Below are positions 11,705 to 23,100 of a DNA stretch of 64,000 nt, piece by piece. Position numbers and translations under genes: made by a program. Each line of letters starts with the position of its first letter. Position 1 is the first letter of the stretch. The notes beneath the pieces were generated by a model. It worked only from the letters and a program-made list of their open reading frames with translations, was not told the origin of the DNA and searched no databases. The stretch covers positions 22,606,058 through 22,670,057 of the forward strand of contig CM049310.1 of NCBI GenBank assembly GCA_026874595.1, written 5' to 3'. This DNA comes from Sipunculus nudus. Its lineage: Eukaryota; Annelida; Sipuncula; Golfingiida; Sipunculidae.

Positions 11705-13219
11705 ATATGCAATGATTTCTTATTGGGATTTTGGCCTCGGTGTTACGCAGTAAAATGAATCAAGTAATGTTATTGATATAAATCGAGATGTATGACAGAC
11801 TAGCCACCAAATGTGACTAAAATGATAAATATACAAGAGAGTGCATTTTAGTTACCACCCCATGTGTGCACTTGGGTAGTAGTAACAAAGTCACAGGCCG
11901 CTGCCTTCATTTATCTAGTGGACGTGAACACATGCATCTGTTAGATAATGCACCCATCTTGAGGATTTCTGATCTTGAGTGGGGTGAGCCAGGATGATTG
12001 TTTCAGCCAGTGGTGTGCAGCGCACTAGCCGTGACAACCCGACTCAGTAGGCAATCGGATAAGTGGGCTGGTAAGCCTACTAGAGTTGTGATACAAGTAA
12101 TATCAAGGAATGTATCGCAGTGGTCTTGCGTCAGGTTGCGTTCATATTGTGGTAAATGGCCCATAATCTCTATATTATGCTAAGTATGATGAATATACAC
12201 AATAGTAAACATGTGAGCTCACAACCCAAACTGAAACACCGTTTCCATGGACACGGGTCATTTCCTGTGTCGCCTGCAAGCTGCCTGCTGTAACCTGTGT
12301 GAGCCATGCTTGTGTTCATGCGGTCATGAATTCAATAAACATGCTGAGGGGTTTACCAATGTGCTGGGTTAAAACATAAATTTACTCGCTCATGTTTGGT
12401 ATTATTAGAAAGTACACAAAAAATGCTAACAATTGGTCTGGTTTATGTTGATTGACAGTGTACCTGTAGGCCATGAAGTGTTGTCAGAAATGACAAAAAT
12501 ATTTGCATCTTCATAAGGCCTTTTAATGTGTTCCTCAGACTTAGATGTAAAGACACTCTGGTGCCAGTAATCTGGTTGTAATGCCAGAGGGTCGATATGA
12601 CGCTGGAAGTGCACATGTTACATCATCACTGCTAACTTTGTGGAGTGACCCAACAGCTGAAATTTGACATGCACCTGGCCGGCTGAAACAATCCAGTGTG
12701 CAACCCTGGTAACAACCAATGTAGCCTGTGGTCAAGTGTAGCCAGTGGTCCAGTTACAATGTCTTCTTGGACAAGAATACACAATAACTAAAGTTAAATG
12801 CACTTACAGTTGCAAATATGTTGCAGTTGTACTGAAAATATGATACTTTTGCCATGGGAAAGAAATTTGTAAAAAATCTGTAAAACTGAAAAAAAATTGC
12901 GTTTTTCCAGAAAATATGATCATATCGTGATCAAATACCACTTATCTCTATATATGGGAAGGTGACAAAAACAGTCACCCGTTAATGGTGCAAGACATTT
13001 CTTCACTGCAGGTGGCTAATCACAGAATCACTATGTTAGAAATTATTAGGACAGAATTTTAAAAAATGGTTTTAATGGGACCTTATAATTTATGGTATTA
13101 TAACTGTAAACCTAACTGCATAATATGCAGCATACATATCCAGGTTCCTGTATACCACGGCATGAGAAGCCCCAAGGAAATGTAAGAACTTAAATACCCT
13201 TGCAAGGAAAAAATTGTGT
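11705..13219. other. Intergenic, no gene recognised
   Basis: Short open frames (up to about 64 codons) have no recognisable family. A short GTGCAC-rich stretch lies near 11860. No repeat is supported. Confidence 0.6.
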
Positions 13220-13540
13220 AAAATATGTTATTGCCTTTATGACAAGGAAACTTATGTAATCTAAGGCAGTAATAGTAATTTTTTCGAATGATCAAGAAAG
13301 TATGAATATTGTTTTTTAGAATGAAAATAAGACTCACTTTTAAAACTTTGCAACCCCCCCCCCCCCCCCCCAATGCTTGAAACTGTTTCCGAATCAGAAA
13401 CAATGACCTGCATGACCTTTGCTCACAGGACCACACTGCTGGCAGTTGATACATTGGAACAAGTTTACCCAGGTGGCTGCAGGCCCGCTATGGCTTAGGG
13501 AAGCCCAGACTAGAAATCCTTCTCTGCTTAACAAAGCTTA
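13220..13540. repeat. Local direct duplication, copy 1
   Basis: Shares with 13870-14130 the blocks AACTTTGCAAC, CTTGAAAC.GT, GAATCAGAAACAA, GCAGTTGATACATTG, AACAAGTTTACCC and GGGAAAGCCCAGA-like, in the same order about 640 bases apart. This copy carries a poly-C run (13354-13371) that copy 2 lacks. Confidence 0.7.
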
Positions 13541-13869
13541 AAAGGCAAATATTCTTCTAAACGACATTTAAAGTGGAAAACACAATTTCAAAGTGGTATG
13601 TTACTTTCCCATTTGATAAAAAATCGGACGCTTCTGGAACAAAAGAAAGACACTACAAAGCCTGTTGGAAAGCTGCAACCTGTATTAGGCTGTTAATGAA
13701 AAGACATATTGTGACAAGGGTGACTTGGTAAACAAAGAAGAGAGTAATGACCCCAGGTGGAGAACCAGACAAGACTGCATTTTTAGATAGTGACTGAGAC
13801 CAACTGCCTCACGTATTTGACACATAAAAAGGTTTAGAAAAACTGGTTAACCAAATCCCTTGCCAGGCA

Positions 13870-14130
13870 AAAAAGCATCATATAATCACATATTTATGTC
13901 GAGAACACTTAAAGTTATTTATTTGAAAGAAATTTAGCACTGTTTATGAATGAAGACACAACTCATTTTTAGAACTTTGCAACTGTGGCTCTTGAAACAG
14001 TCCGAGAATCAGAAACAAAGCAATGCTTGACCTTCAGTGACCTTTACTCAGAGAGCTACACTGCAAGCAGTTGATACATTGAAACAAGTTTACCCTGGTA
14101 GGTGCTGACCTTGGGGAAAGCCCAGAGCAG
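13870..14130. repeat. Local direct duplication, copy 2
   Basis: Partner of 13220-13540; see there for shared blocks. The sequence between copies (13541-13869) shows nothing recognisable. Confidence 0.7.
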
Positions 14131-16508
14131 ATTTATCTTTGACGCTTATCATGGTTCATAGGGACAGTTCTCTTCCATTTTATATCTGAAGTGTTATAAT
14201 TATTTGAAGTTCTATGTTAAAACACATTCAGTAAAAATATCTTGTTTTTTCATGAAAATGATACATTTTTATCCAAGATATAATTCTGTTGCTAAGTGGA
14301 ATGTCCCTAATTTTCTCAAAGGATCTTCTAGCGCTCTCTCACAGCATAGTGTAGGGAGAGAGCATGGGAGCTAGGGCTTTCCTGTCATTGACTATTTATG
14401 TCTTATAATATTATGTAGTTAACAGACAGAAACTAGGGCTTTGTAGCCATAGTACTCTCAAAGTTATTCAAATGCAATGTAAGTTTATAACAGTTTATAC
14501 TGCATGGTTAATGAGTAAAAAATCAACTAAGTCAAAGTAGGAGGCCTAGCTTAGTGTAGCCCAGTATAATTGGCCTTGTTTATTGACATGCCATTTTTAC
14601 AGCACTAGGTTAACTCCCCATACCTGGGAATAATGAGACTTGAGCCCAACTCATAACCTGTGCTTTGGAGACCTTGTTAAGAATAACTCATTACAACAAG
14701 TGATAAGAAAGGGAATTTCCACAAGTTCAGGCGCATGTGCATTCACCAGATCATGTCAGCCATTAAGAACTGGATATGTAAAATAGTAATGTGTAATATT
14801 CAATAATTACAGGTGCTCACTAGCAGGGAAATTTTACATCAGAACACATTACATCAGAACACAATACAGTAGGTGGCAGTGTCTTCTGTCCTCAGCCAGT
14901 GGCATATAGACACGGACTTGCGAGTTCTTAGACTCAATTCCAGCATCATTCACTCACATTCCATTGTCTGATACACTGAATCAAAATTCTTACTTTGTCC
15001 TCTATATTGTTTGATACATTGAATCAAAAGTCTTACTATGTCTTCTATAATAAAAACAGTTCACACACGCCTAAGGCTGTACACTGCTCTTTGCTGTACA
15101 TGTATATGATGTAAAGCATTCTATTCTGACTATTTCACAAGCAGCATCTTAATGTAATGAATGAACAACATGGCAATGAGTGACCTTATAATGGCATTCT
15201 TGCCATATTTAATTAAACTTACATTGCAATTTAATTAAGAATAGTGGAAAATCCATGATGTTGTGGCTGGCGTATTTCCCTCTGAAGACCCTGGGTCTCT
15301 GGCACCCTGCCAGCCACCAAATAGGCAATTCTCATTCGCTAAGTCCTTAACTGCTCTCTTATTGGATCTCTGAGGTTACAAAAATTACTGACTTCACTCC
15401 AGTTCAAAGATCTAATCTTTCAATGCAATCAATGCACCTTTTCACTTGCACCCTAGGCATAACAGTGTCATATTTGGTTGAGGTCACATGAGCTATCACT
15501 CCGGGAACTGTTCAGTAAAAGCCTGCAGCCTTAGGTATGAAAGAGACTTTCGCAGGAAATTCAAGTTTTTTTTAACTTTCACTATTTGAGACATATTGCG
15601 TATATGATGTGGCTTTGTCAGTTTGAAGGATCAGAACATTTCATGTCCACGCTCCTCATGCAGCAGTTATACACTGCAGTCATCCCAGATCTCCTTTTGT
15701 TGTAACCACTGCTTTTTATAGCAGGTTTTTCTGGGTTACACCACCAGAGTGATTCTTTGCCTTCACTCTTTACACAGAGCATTACTTGTAGGCCCAATAC
15801 CTATATCGTAAGTGCTATTTGTTTTGACCTCGTATCCTGAATCAATACACCAGAGGGGAGCACTGTATTTTGGTCCAATCAGACGAGACCCTGTGCTGGA
15901 AGACAAAACAGTTTACCAGACAAGCAAGGAATACACAGAGCCAATGTTGTTCATTTCATTTTTAGTGACAGCTCATCGCAACCATTTGAAGAGGCCACAG
16001 GCTCAGAGAGAATAGCCCCGCAAGTGCCTTGCACAGGTCCTTGTGTACATAGGATGCCAAGCTTGTGAGCTGTAATACAAACAAAATGAAACAAAATAAG
16101 TTCCGTGCACACCTCACTGGCTGGTTTAAGTTTTGCTGATAACGGATACATGGCTATGCTTACATAATCGTAATTTCATAATCAAATCGGTTGAGGATGC
16201 CAGAACACATAGGGAGCAATTAAAATTCGACTTTTCTTTACTAAGAGTAACCATAAAACTGTCATCAAGTGGCGCTAGAAGCGCAGCTCTGGGCGGAGCC
16301 AGTATGCCTATCAAATGTTTGTTAACTGGGATTTGGTTGGCTGCTAGTCACATCAGCAGTTTTTTCAGCAGACAGACCTACCACCTGGTGTCTAAGTGTA
16401 TCAGTAACAGTCAAACCAGGCAGCGGGAAAATCAGTAGCTTCTTAAAAAGCGCAAGATTTCTGCTGCCTAGGGAGCGTATTCTTTGCCCTGTGCAAGAAC
16501 TAGTGTTA
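14131..16508. other. Intergenic, upstream of PMPCA
   Basis: At 14963-15050 a 45-base sequence is duplicated in tandem (GATACA.TGAATCAAAA.TCTTACT). TTACATCAGAACACA is repeated at 14834 and 14849. At 15263-15317 a 9-bp inverted repeat, GTGGCTGGC/GCCAGCCAC, flanks 37 bases. Open frames of 60-100 codons at 15812-16438 lie on both strands and match nothing I know. Confidence 0.55.
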
Positions 16509-16562
16509 TCAGACCAATGAGAACAATTATCCCACTGTAATACCACTGTCTGATTGGTCTGA
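16509..16562. promoter_or_regulatory. Inverted CCAAT pair, candidate PMPCA promoter
   Basis: TCAGACCAAT (16509-16518) and its exact reverse complement ATTGGTCTGA (16553-16562) are spaced 34 bases apart. They lie about 110 bases upstream of the only likely first-exon donor (16692/16693). CCAAT boxes bind NF-Y in animal housekeeping promoters; promoter activity here is inference. No clear TATA box lies between them and 16690. Confidence 0.4.
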
Positions 16563-16675
16563 ATACAAAGCTTTGCTCAGTTCCCACTCTGGTGAATGAA
16601 CGCAGAGAACCTTACTATACCTTACTTATCTTGGATGACTGCGTTTGGAGTTTAGACACGAGACGTCTCCTACTG

Positions 16676-16692
16676 ATGTCACACCTGTGTTG
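16676..16692 (+). CDS. PMPCA: Candidate first coding exon of PMPCA (problematic)
   Basis: ATG at 16676 opens MSHLC and reaches a strong donor, TG|GTAAGG. Spliced to the acceptor at 16988-16989 (exon starting ACGAGTT), the junction codon becomes TGA, a stop. Use of a weak donor after 16686 (CT|GTGTTG) would instead give [12 protein letters not shown], a plausible presequence. This exon is therefore uncertain. Confidence 0.2.
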
Positions 16693-16989
16693 GTAAGGAT
16701 TTATAAAATATTAATGAATTAATAATCTGTGGGATGACCTCAGTTGTAACAGCATATAATTATAAAAACATACAACCAAGAAAAAGCTGTCACCTGGTGA
16801 CAGCCATATGGTCAGATGATGTGAGAGTTTTTCAACAACTGTATGCCAATGCAGATAAGATACTGAATTCAACAAGTATCTTAAAATACATTTTATATTA
16901 CAATGATATAGAGAAATATATAGAGAAATTTGTCCAAAATATATCAGCTGAGCTTCATTATTCACAGGCCACTCAATTTTTCTTTTTAG

Positions 16990-17198
16990 ACGAGTTGCAG
17001 CAGGGCGCTCCTTCAGCACTGGATTCAATGTAACTGAAAATATAGTCAATATCCCACTCTCAAAGTCTGTTCCATGGATTCCTGCGCCCTCCTATGCATC
17101 AGCATCTGAAGGTGAAGATGAGACGCAGGTTACTCAGCTTGACAGTGGACTCAGAGTAGCTACTCAATCCAAATTTGGACAGTTTTGTACAGTTGGAG
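16990..17198 (+). CDS. PMPCA: PMPCA exon (presequence and N-terminus)
   Basis: Begins with the last base of a split codon, then [12 protein letters not shown]. It continues through [16 protein letters not shown] to [17 protein letters not shown] and ends in phase 1 at GTCAGT. The frame is closed upstream by TGA at 16949. Confidence 0.9.
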
Positions 17199-20100
17199 GT
17201 CAGTAAATGGTTCATTTTAATTTTATTTTCAAATTGATGAACAAGTGGAGGTTAGAGTTCAGTGGTAGCATGATTAAGACATCCCTCTGTGAAGGTATAG
17301 ATTGTAAGATTTCCCTCAATTATGCTCAGTTATGTGACAGTGGGTTGTAATAGCTCCAGTTGTACAAGACACCCTAAAGCTATTTTTGTATTTTGTTTTT
17401 TAATTGAGAAAAAAATATCCAAAATAGTGAAAGAATATAAGTTAAGTGTGGATGAATTCAAGCTTTTAAAGTTCTGTAGCTTTACAGGATTTCCTCATAT
17501 TTGTACCTTCAGTTTTTTTTATCTCTGCTTGTTTAGCAATTTAACAGTAGATAATGGTTAAAACAGTGGATGGGATGTTCTAAATATATGTGCAATGGGA
17601 TGAGATTTTCTCTTGAACTCAAGACCTGCATTTTGGGAATAAAGGTTATAGTGGATACTTAGGACCTTTATCCCATAGTGATTACTCCAGAGGGCTGTTG
17701 TCATTGCATATTTTCTTGTGTTTATTTTGTGATGTCACTGTGATTAATATTGTCTTGTTTGGAGATAGTAACAGAGGCTGCCTGAAAAACTGCAGGCAAA
17801 CAATTATCACCCCTCAGACTCAGCCTGCCCAGGCCATTCATTCACTACAGCTGCAGGTGCACATTATTGAGCGTAAAGCATTCCATTATCAATCAGCCTG
17901 GTATTAATTATGGACATGTCTTCAATAACTATAGTTGAGATAAAAGAAGCAAGATTGTGAAAAGATAGAGATAAAAAATTGTTTCATTTAACTAAGTTTT
18001 AATTAGAATTTGATTTTTAATTGACTGAATTGTATGATAATTCAGGGAAAGGTTATACCTTTCACCACCCACAGATAAATATCAAATTTTGTAAGTTACA
18101 TTATCATATATAATGATACTGAATCTTGCAGGAGCAAATTTTATCAACCCTTTTGTATTTATATATTCTGTGATGTATCAGACTATCAGTATATTTTTGC
18201 AAGCTCTGTCCCTATCATCCTTCAGGAGACATCATTCACCAAATCTTGACTTTCAAGCAAGTGACCATATCTTTTCTCATGACATTGTGAGTTTTATTTC
18301 TATAGGTTTTATCCTGTTTAAGATGATTTAGGCTTTCTGTAACATTATGTCTTTTATTGTAGTTTTGGTGGACTCGGGATCTAGGTATGAAGTAGCTTAT
18401 CCCAGTGGTGTCACTCATTTTTTGGAAAAATTGGCTTTCTCTGTAAGTATTGTGTTGAGATTTTGACTGGAAAACTAAGGGTCGGTGCTGTAGTGTTTGC
18501 ATTTATTCTAGATTGTGTCATTATAACCTCGTTTGATATGGGAGAAACAGTTGTACTGGTAGGGATTGGAGGTTTGTTTCAATACAAAGTCATAACATTA
18601 AGTATTTAAGTACTTCAAACGTCATGATTTTTTAACTTTAATTATTAGGACTAATTCTTGAAAATGTTTTAATTTGACACTTTTTGTAAATTGTTATTTT
18701 GAAACTTCTTTCACCATTGCAAATTCATTCTAAAGCAGAAATGTTCCTAGTGTATCTTTAAAAGCAATATAAACCATAAAGAAATAAGGACTTAACATGA
18801 CTCAGATTCACTCATGGTATTTGTTTTGGCAAGTGTTAATTATTGAGGATGACTACTCTCAGTTATTGTTTGGACATTGTGGACAACTATACATAGAAAC
18901 ACTATCAAGTTATCAAGTATGGTCGATTTTATATAGTAAAATTAATAAGTCTTGTAATCTTTTAGTTTTGGAAGTGTGTTAACACTGCCTGCACCAGGTC
19001 ACCTATGTATCCTTGAATGATATTTTGTTTCATTGTTTTGTAGTGTTTATTTCATTATTATATAGATGTAGCCAAATAAATTTAGCTATGATGACTAGTA
19101 CATAATTACATATTTTAGATTTATTGGTTTTTCATATTTATTCCTTTGTATTCTTCATTTTTATTTCAGTCCACAACTAATTACAAAAACCGAGATGTGA
19201 TAATGCAAGTATTGGAAAAACATGGGGCTATCTGTGATTGTCAGGGCTCAAGGTATGGCAATTTTTTTCAAACATGTAAAACAGAATGATTTGCTTTTCA
19301 TCTCTTTGGTAGTTGATATTTTTAAGCATTTATCTTATAGATTTTCCCTTTTTTAGCTCAGAATTAGGGCACAAATCATAATCACTGGACCTAAAAATTT
19401 CTTACTGAAAACCTGTGGTCCATAAAAAATCTCCTTGGAAACCTGAAATCAGGTCACTGTGACCTTTATCATCTGAGCTATGGGGCTTATAAATACCCCC
19501 AAGAAGAATTAAAAGTTTTATACAAAAGCTCCAATATCTGAATAACTAATGCATTGATTGCCATGATTCTCTCCATATATATTAATCATATAGTATTTCA
19601 TAATTTCCTGAACTGGTTAGACCACTTGTATTCTTTCTTATTTTAATGCATTTTTTAGCTCAGCTGACTGAAAGTCATCTGAGCTAAAGCAATCACTCTT
19701 TGTCCGTCGTCTGTCTGTCTAGCTGTCCGTCTGTCTGGCCGTCCATTAACAGGACACAAATCCTAACCACTGGACCTAGAATCTTCTATCTTGACATCCA
19801 AGGAGTTTGATGAAAAATCTCCTTGGAAACATGAAATTAAGTCTCTGTTACCCATATCAAATAAGCTATAGGGCTCAGAAGTACCCCCCAGAATAATAGA
19901 AAATTTGATACAAAAGCTCAAGTATCTGAACAACTAATGCATTGATCACCATGATTCTTTGCATGGATATTGGTCATGGAATGTTTCATCAGGTTCTGCA
20001 GACTGGTGGTGCAGCCTGTATTTTCTAATTTTTTTTTAATGATTTTTTTTCCTTATTTTTGAGACCTTTAAAAATATGGTCATATGTTAACAGGAAAACA

Positions 20101-23100
20101 ATTCGTTATGACTGCACCTAGAATCTTGTATCTTGACATGAAGGGAGCCCCATGAAAAGTCTCCTCAGAAACCTGAAATTAGGTCTCTGTCACCCATGTT
20201 CTTCATGCTATGGGGCTCAGAAGTACCCACTCCCCCTTCCCCAGAATAATGGAAAATTTGATACAAAAGCTCAAGTATCTGAACAACTAATGCGTTGATC
20301 AACATGATTTTTGCATGGATATTGGTCATTGATTGTTTCATCAGTTTATGCAGACTGGTGGCACCAATTGTATTTTTTTCTGTTTTTACCTCAGCTGACT
20401 ATAAGTCATCTGAGCTATAGTTGTGGTCCATTGTCCGTCGTCCGTCCGTCTGTCCGTCCGTCCGTCCGTAGATGTGGCACATTTTTTAAGACCTAGGAAT
20501 CCAAAATTCGGCATAATGTTAGATGTCCCCAAGATCTCCTACCAAGCCGAAAACTGGGTCTTTGCGACTTCGTTCCTTTTAGAAATTAAGGAAAAACCTC
20601 AATTTTTTATTAAAAACCTATTTTTACACTTCAGGACTGCCCAATATCAAAACCACTCATCTGTTTTTCCTCATATTTACCATAATTATTCCTCTATATA
20701 GTTCCTATGTACATGCCAGAAATTATGTCTGTATTATGTAAATTTAAAAAGTTATGGGCCCAAACATAATGCATTGTGTAAAAAATCAGGAAAGATATTT
20801 GATCACTTAACACAAAATATGTTTAAGCTATGAACTTTTTTTCCAGTAATATAACTTTAATTAATCAAAATTAAATTGTATACCCAAAATTAGATCAAAA
20901 TCTTTTAAATTTTTTTAAAATATTAACAAAAATAAAAAATTAGTACCTTAAATTTTGCCCAACTTTGACCATGGCACGTTTTTTTCCTGTAAGTACTGTG
21001 GATTTAATTTTCACAGCATGTTTTTTTTTAGCAATTTGTCTGTAAACAACAAAAATTTGAAACCAGTTGATCAAAAACTGTTGATTTTATACAAGTTTTC
21101 AAGCACCATGTAACATATTGTTTACATCAAGCTAGTGTCATGCAGTTTGCAAGTGCTCAGCTCCCCAGCTTCAGCTCTCAGTTCCTAAAATTTGGCATGC
21201 AATTAGATGTCTCAAAAATCCCCTGCCATGCCAAGAATTTGGTCACTAGGACTTAACACCTTCGAGATATTAATGAAAAACTTCATTTTTCCATTAAAAA
21301 CCCATTGTTACACTTCAAGACTGCCTAATATCAAAACCACTGATCTGACTTTAATCATATATAATATACATATTTTTCTATACATTCTCTATGCACATGC
21401 CAGAAATGATGTCAGTATTGCGTAATTGTTTTAAGTTATGGACCCAAACATAATGCACTTTGTAAAAAATCAAGAAAAAATCCCTTAACAAGAGGATTGC
21501 TGAAGCTAGAGATTTTTTGTCAGGGATGTAACATTATTTAATCAAGATTCAATTGAATACCCAAAATTAGTTCTGAATTTTTCAAATTTTATAAGTTATT
21601 AGTATAAATATAAAATTAGTACCTTAAATTTTGCCCAACTTTGACCATGGCATGTTTGTTTCCTGTGAGCACTGTTGATATAATTTTCATATCATGCACA
21701 CATAAAGATTTCAGCTTTTTAGTTTAAAAAGCTGAAAGAAATTGGCCAAAAATTGTAGCTTTTATTAATGTTTTTATAAGACCATGTCAGACCTTGGCTC
21801 TCTGTAGCACCTCTTGAGTCACCTGTATGTTGACCTTGTTGAACTTTCAGCAAATTATGCATGCTTGAGGCAAGGCATAAACTGGGGCTCCAGGCAGCTT
21901 ATTATATAATGGCCAGCCACAGTTGATCCAGGTGTCCAACCCAACTCATCTGGTAGTTATAACCAACAACATAACAATAAACAATAAATTAATAAATTTT
22001 TATTGGTTTTTAATAACAAATTAAAGAAAAATAGAAAAGGAATTTGTTAGTTGATAATAACAGGAAATTAACTTGCAGTTACCGATGATATAAGAATCTT
22101 GTATCGATGGATAGAATGTCATGTATTCCAAATAACACCATGCAGTCACCTATGGTATTTTTCAGTTCAATATTAATGATTAAAAAGTAAATCATATTAT
22201 TCATTACTAATCATTTGGGATCATATGAAGGAAATTAATGATAGACAAAGATGCAGTTGATAATATTATTATCTAGATTCCTACTGTGTCTATAGTTAGT
22301 ACATTGATGTGAAATTAGTCCAAAATGAATATATTACATTTTTTTTTATATAAATAAAAGCCATAAAACCAGGTACTTATGATCATTATTTAAATGTGTG
22401 AATTTTGTATATTCTGGATTCTCAACATCATTGTTTGGTAAAAACTGAATAAATACCAGACATGGTGCGAATACTTTGCAGTTGTATTTAAACACGAATA
22501 TGAATATGTACTCCATTATAAAATTTCTTTCATAAGAATGGGAATTCAGGTAAAAATGAAAGTATATGAATACCAGTGCAAATACTTTCCAAATGTATTA
22601 ATGAATGCGTTCATGAATATATTCTTTAATATTATTTTGATAATCATTTCAGTTATATTTTATTTAAAAAAAATCATACTATTCTCTTATTATTTTTAAT
22701 AAATATTATATTTGGGACAATATTTGTAATTTTTTTAATAAATAGTTAAACTCTTATATTATATGTTCTGCTTATAAGTTATATGGCCAAGTCAAAATCT
22801 GTGTGACAATCGCACTCCATTTGTTAATAAAATAAATGAAATTAATCCTCTTTCCTGTCTCCAAAGGTACAATGAAAATCATACATAAGCTAAACAACAA
22901 CAACTCATAATACAGCTTATTTTTATAACCACATAAAACCAGCATGTGCCTCATTTCTAAATCATATTTTTTTATCATATATAGCAGCTGAGCGCCGTGA
23001 CCCATAGGTGTGATGGATATGAGCTTGTCTTTTTGGGCCATTCCCTGATATGGCGTCGTGGACAGCCACTTTATTTCGCAGATTAATGGAACTGAATCAA

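Noticed and set aside
16734-17033. 99-codon frame overlapping PMPCA exon 16990-17198
   Set aside because: Different frame from the PMPCA exon, which matches the family and ends at a proper donor.
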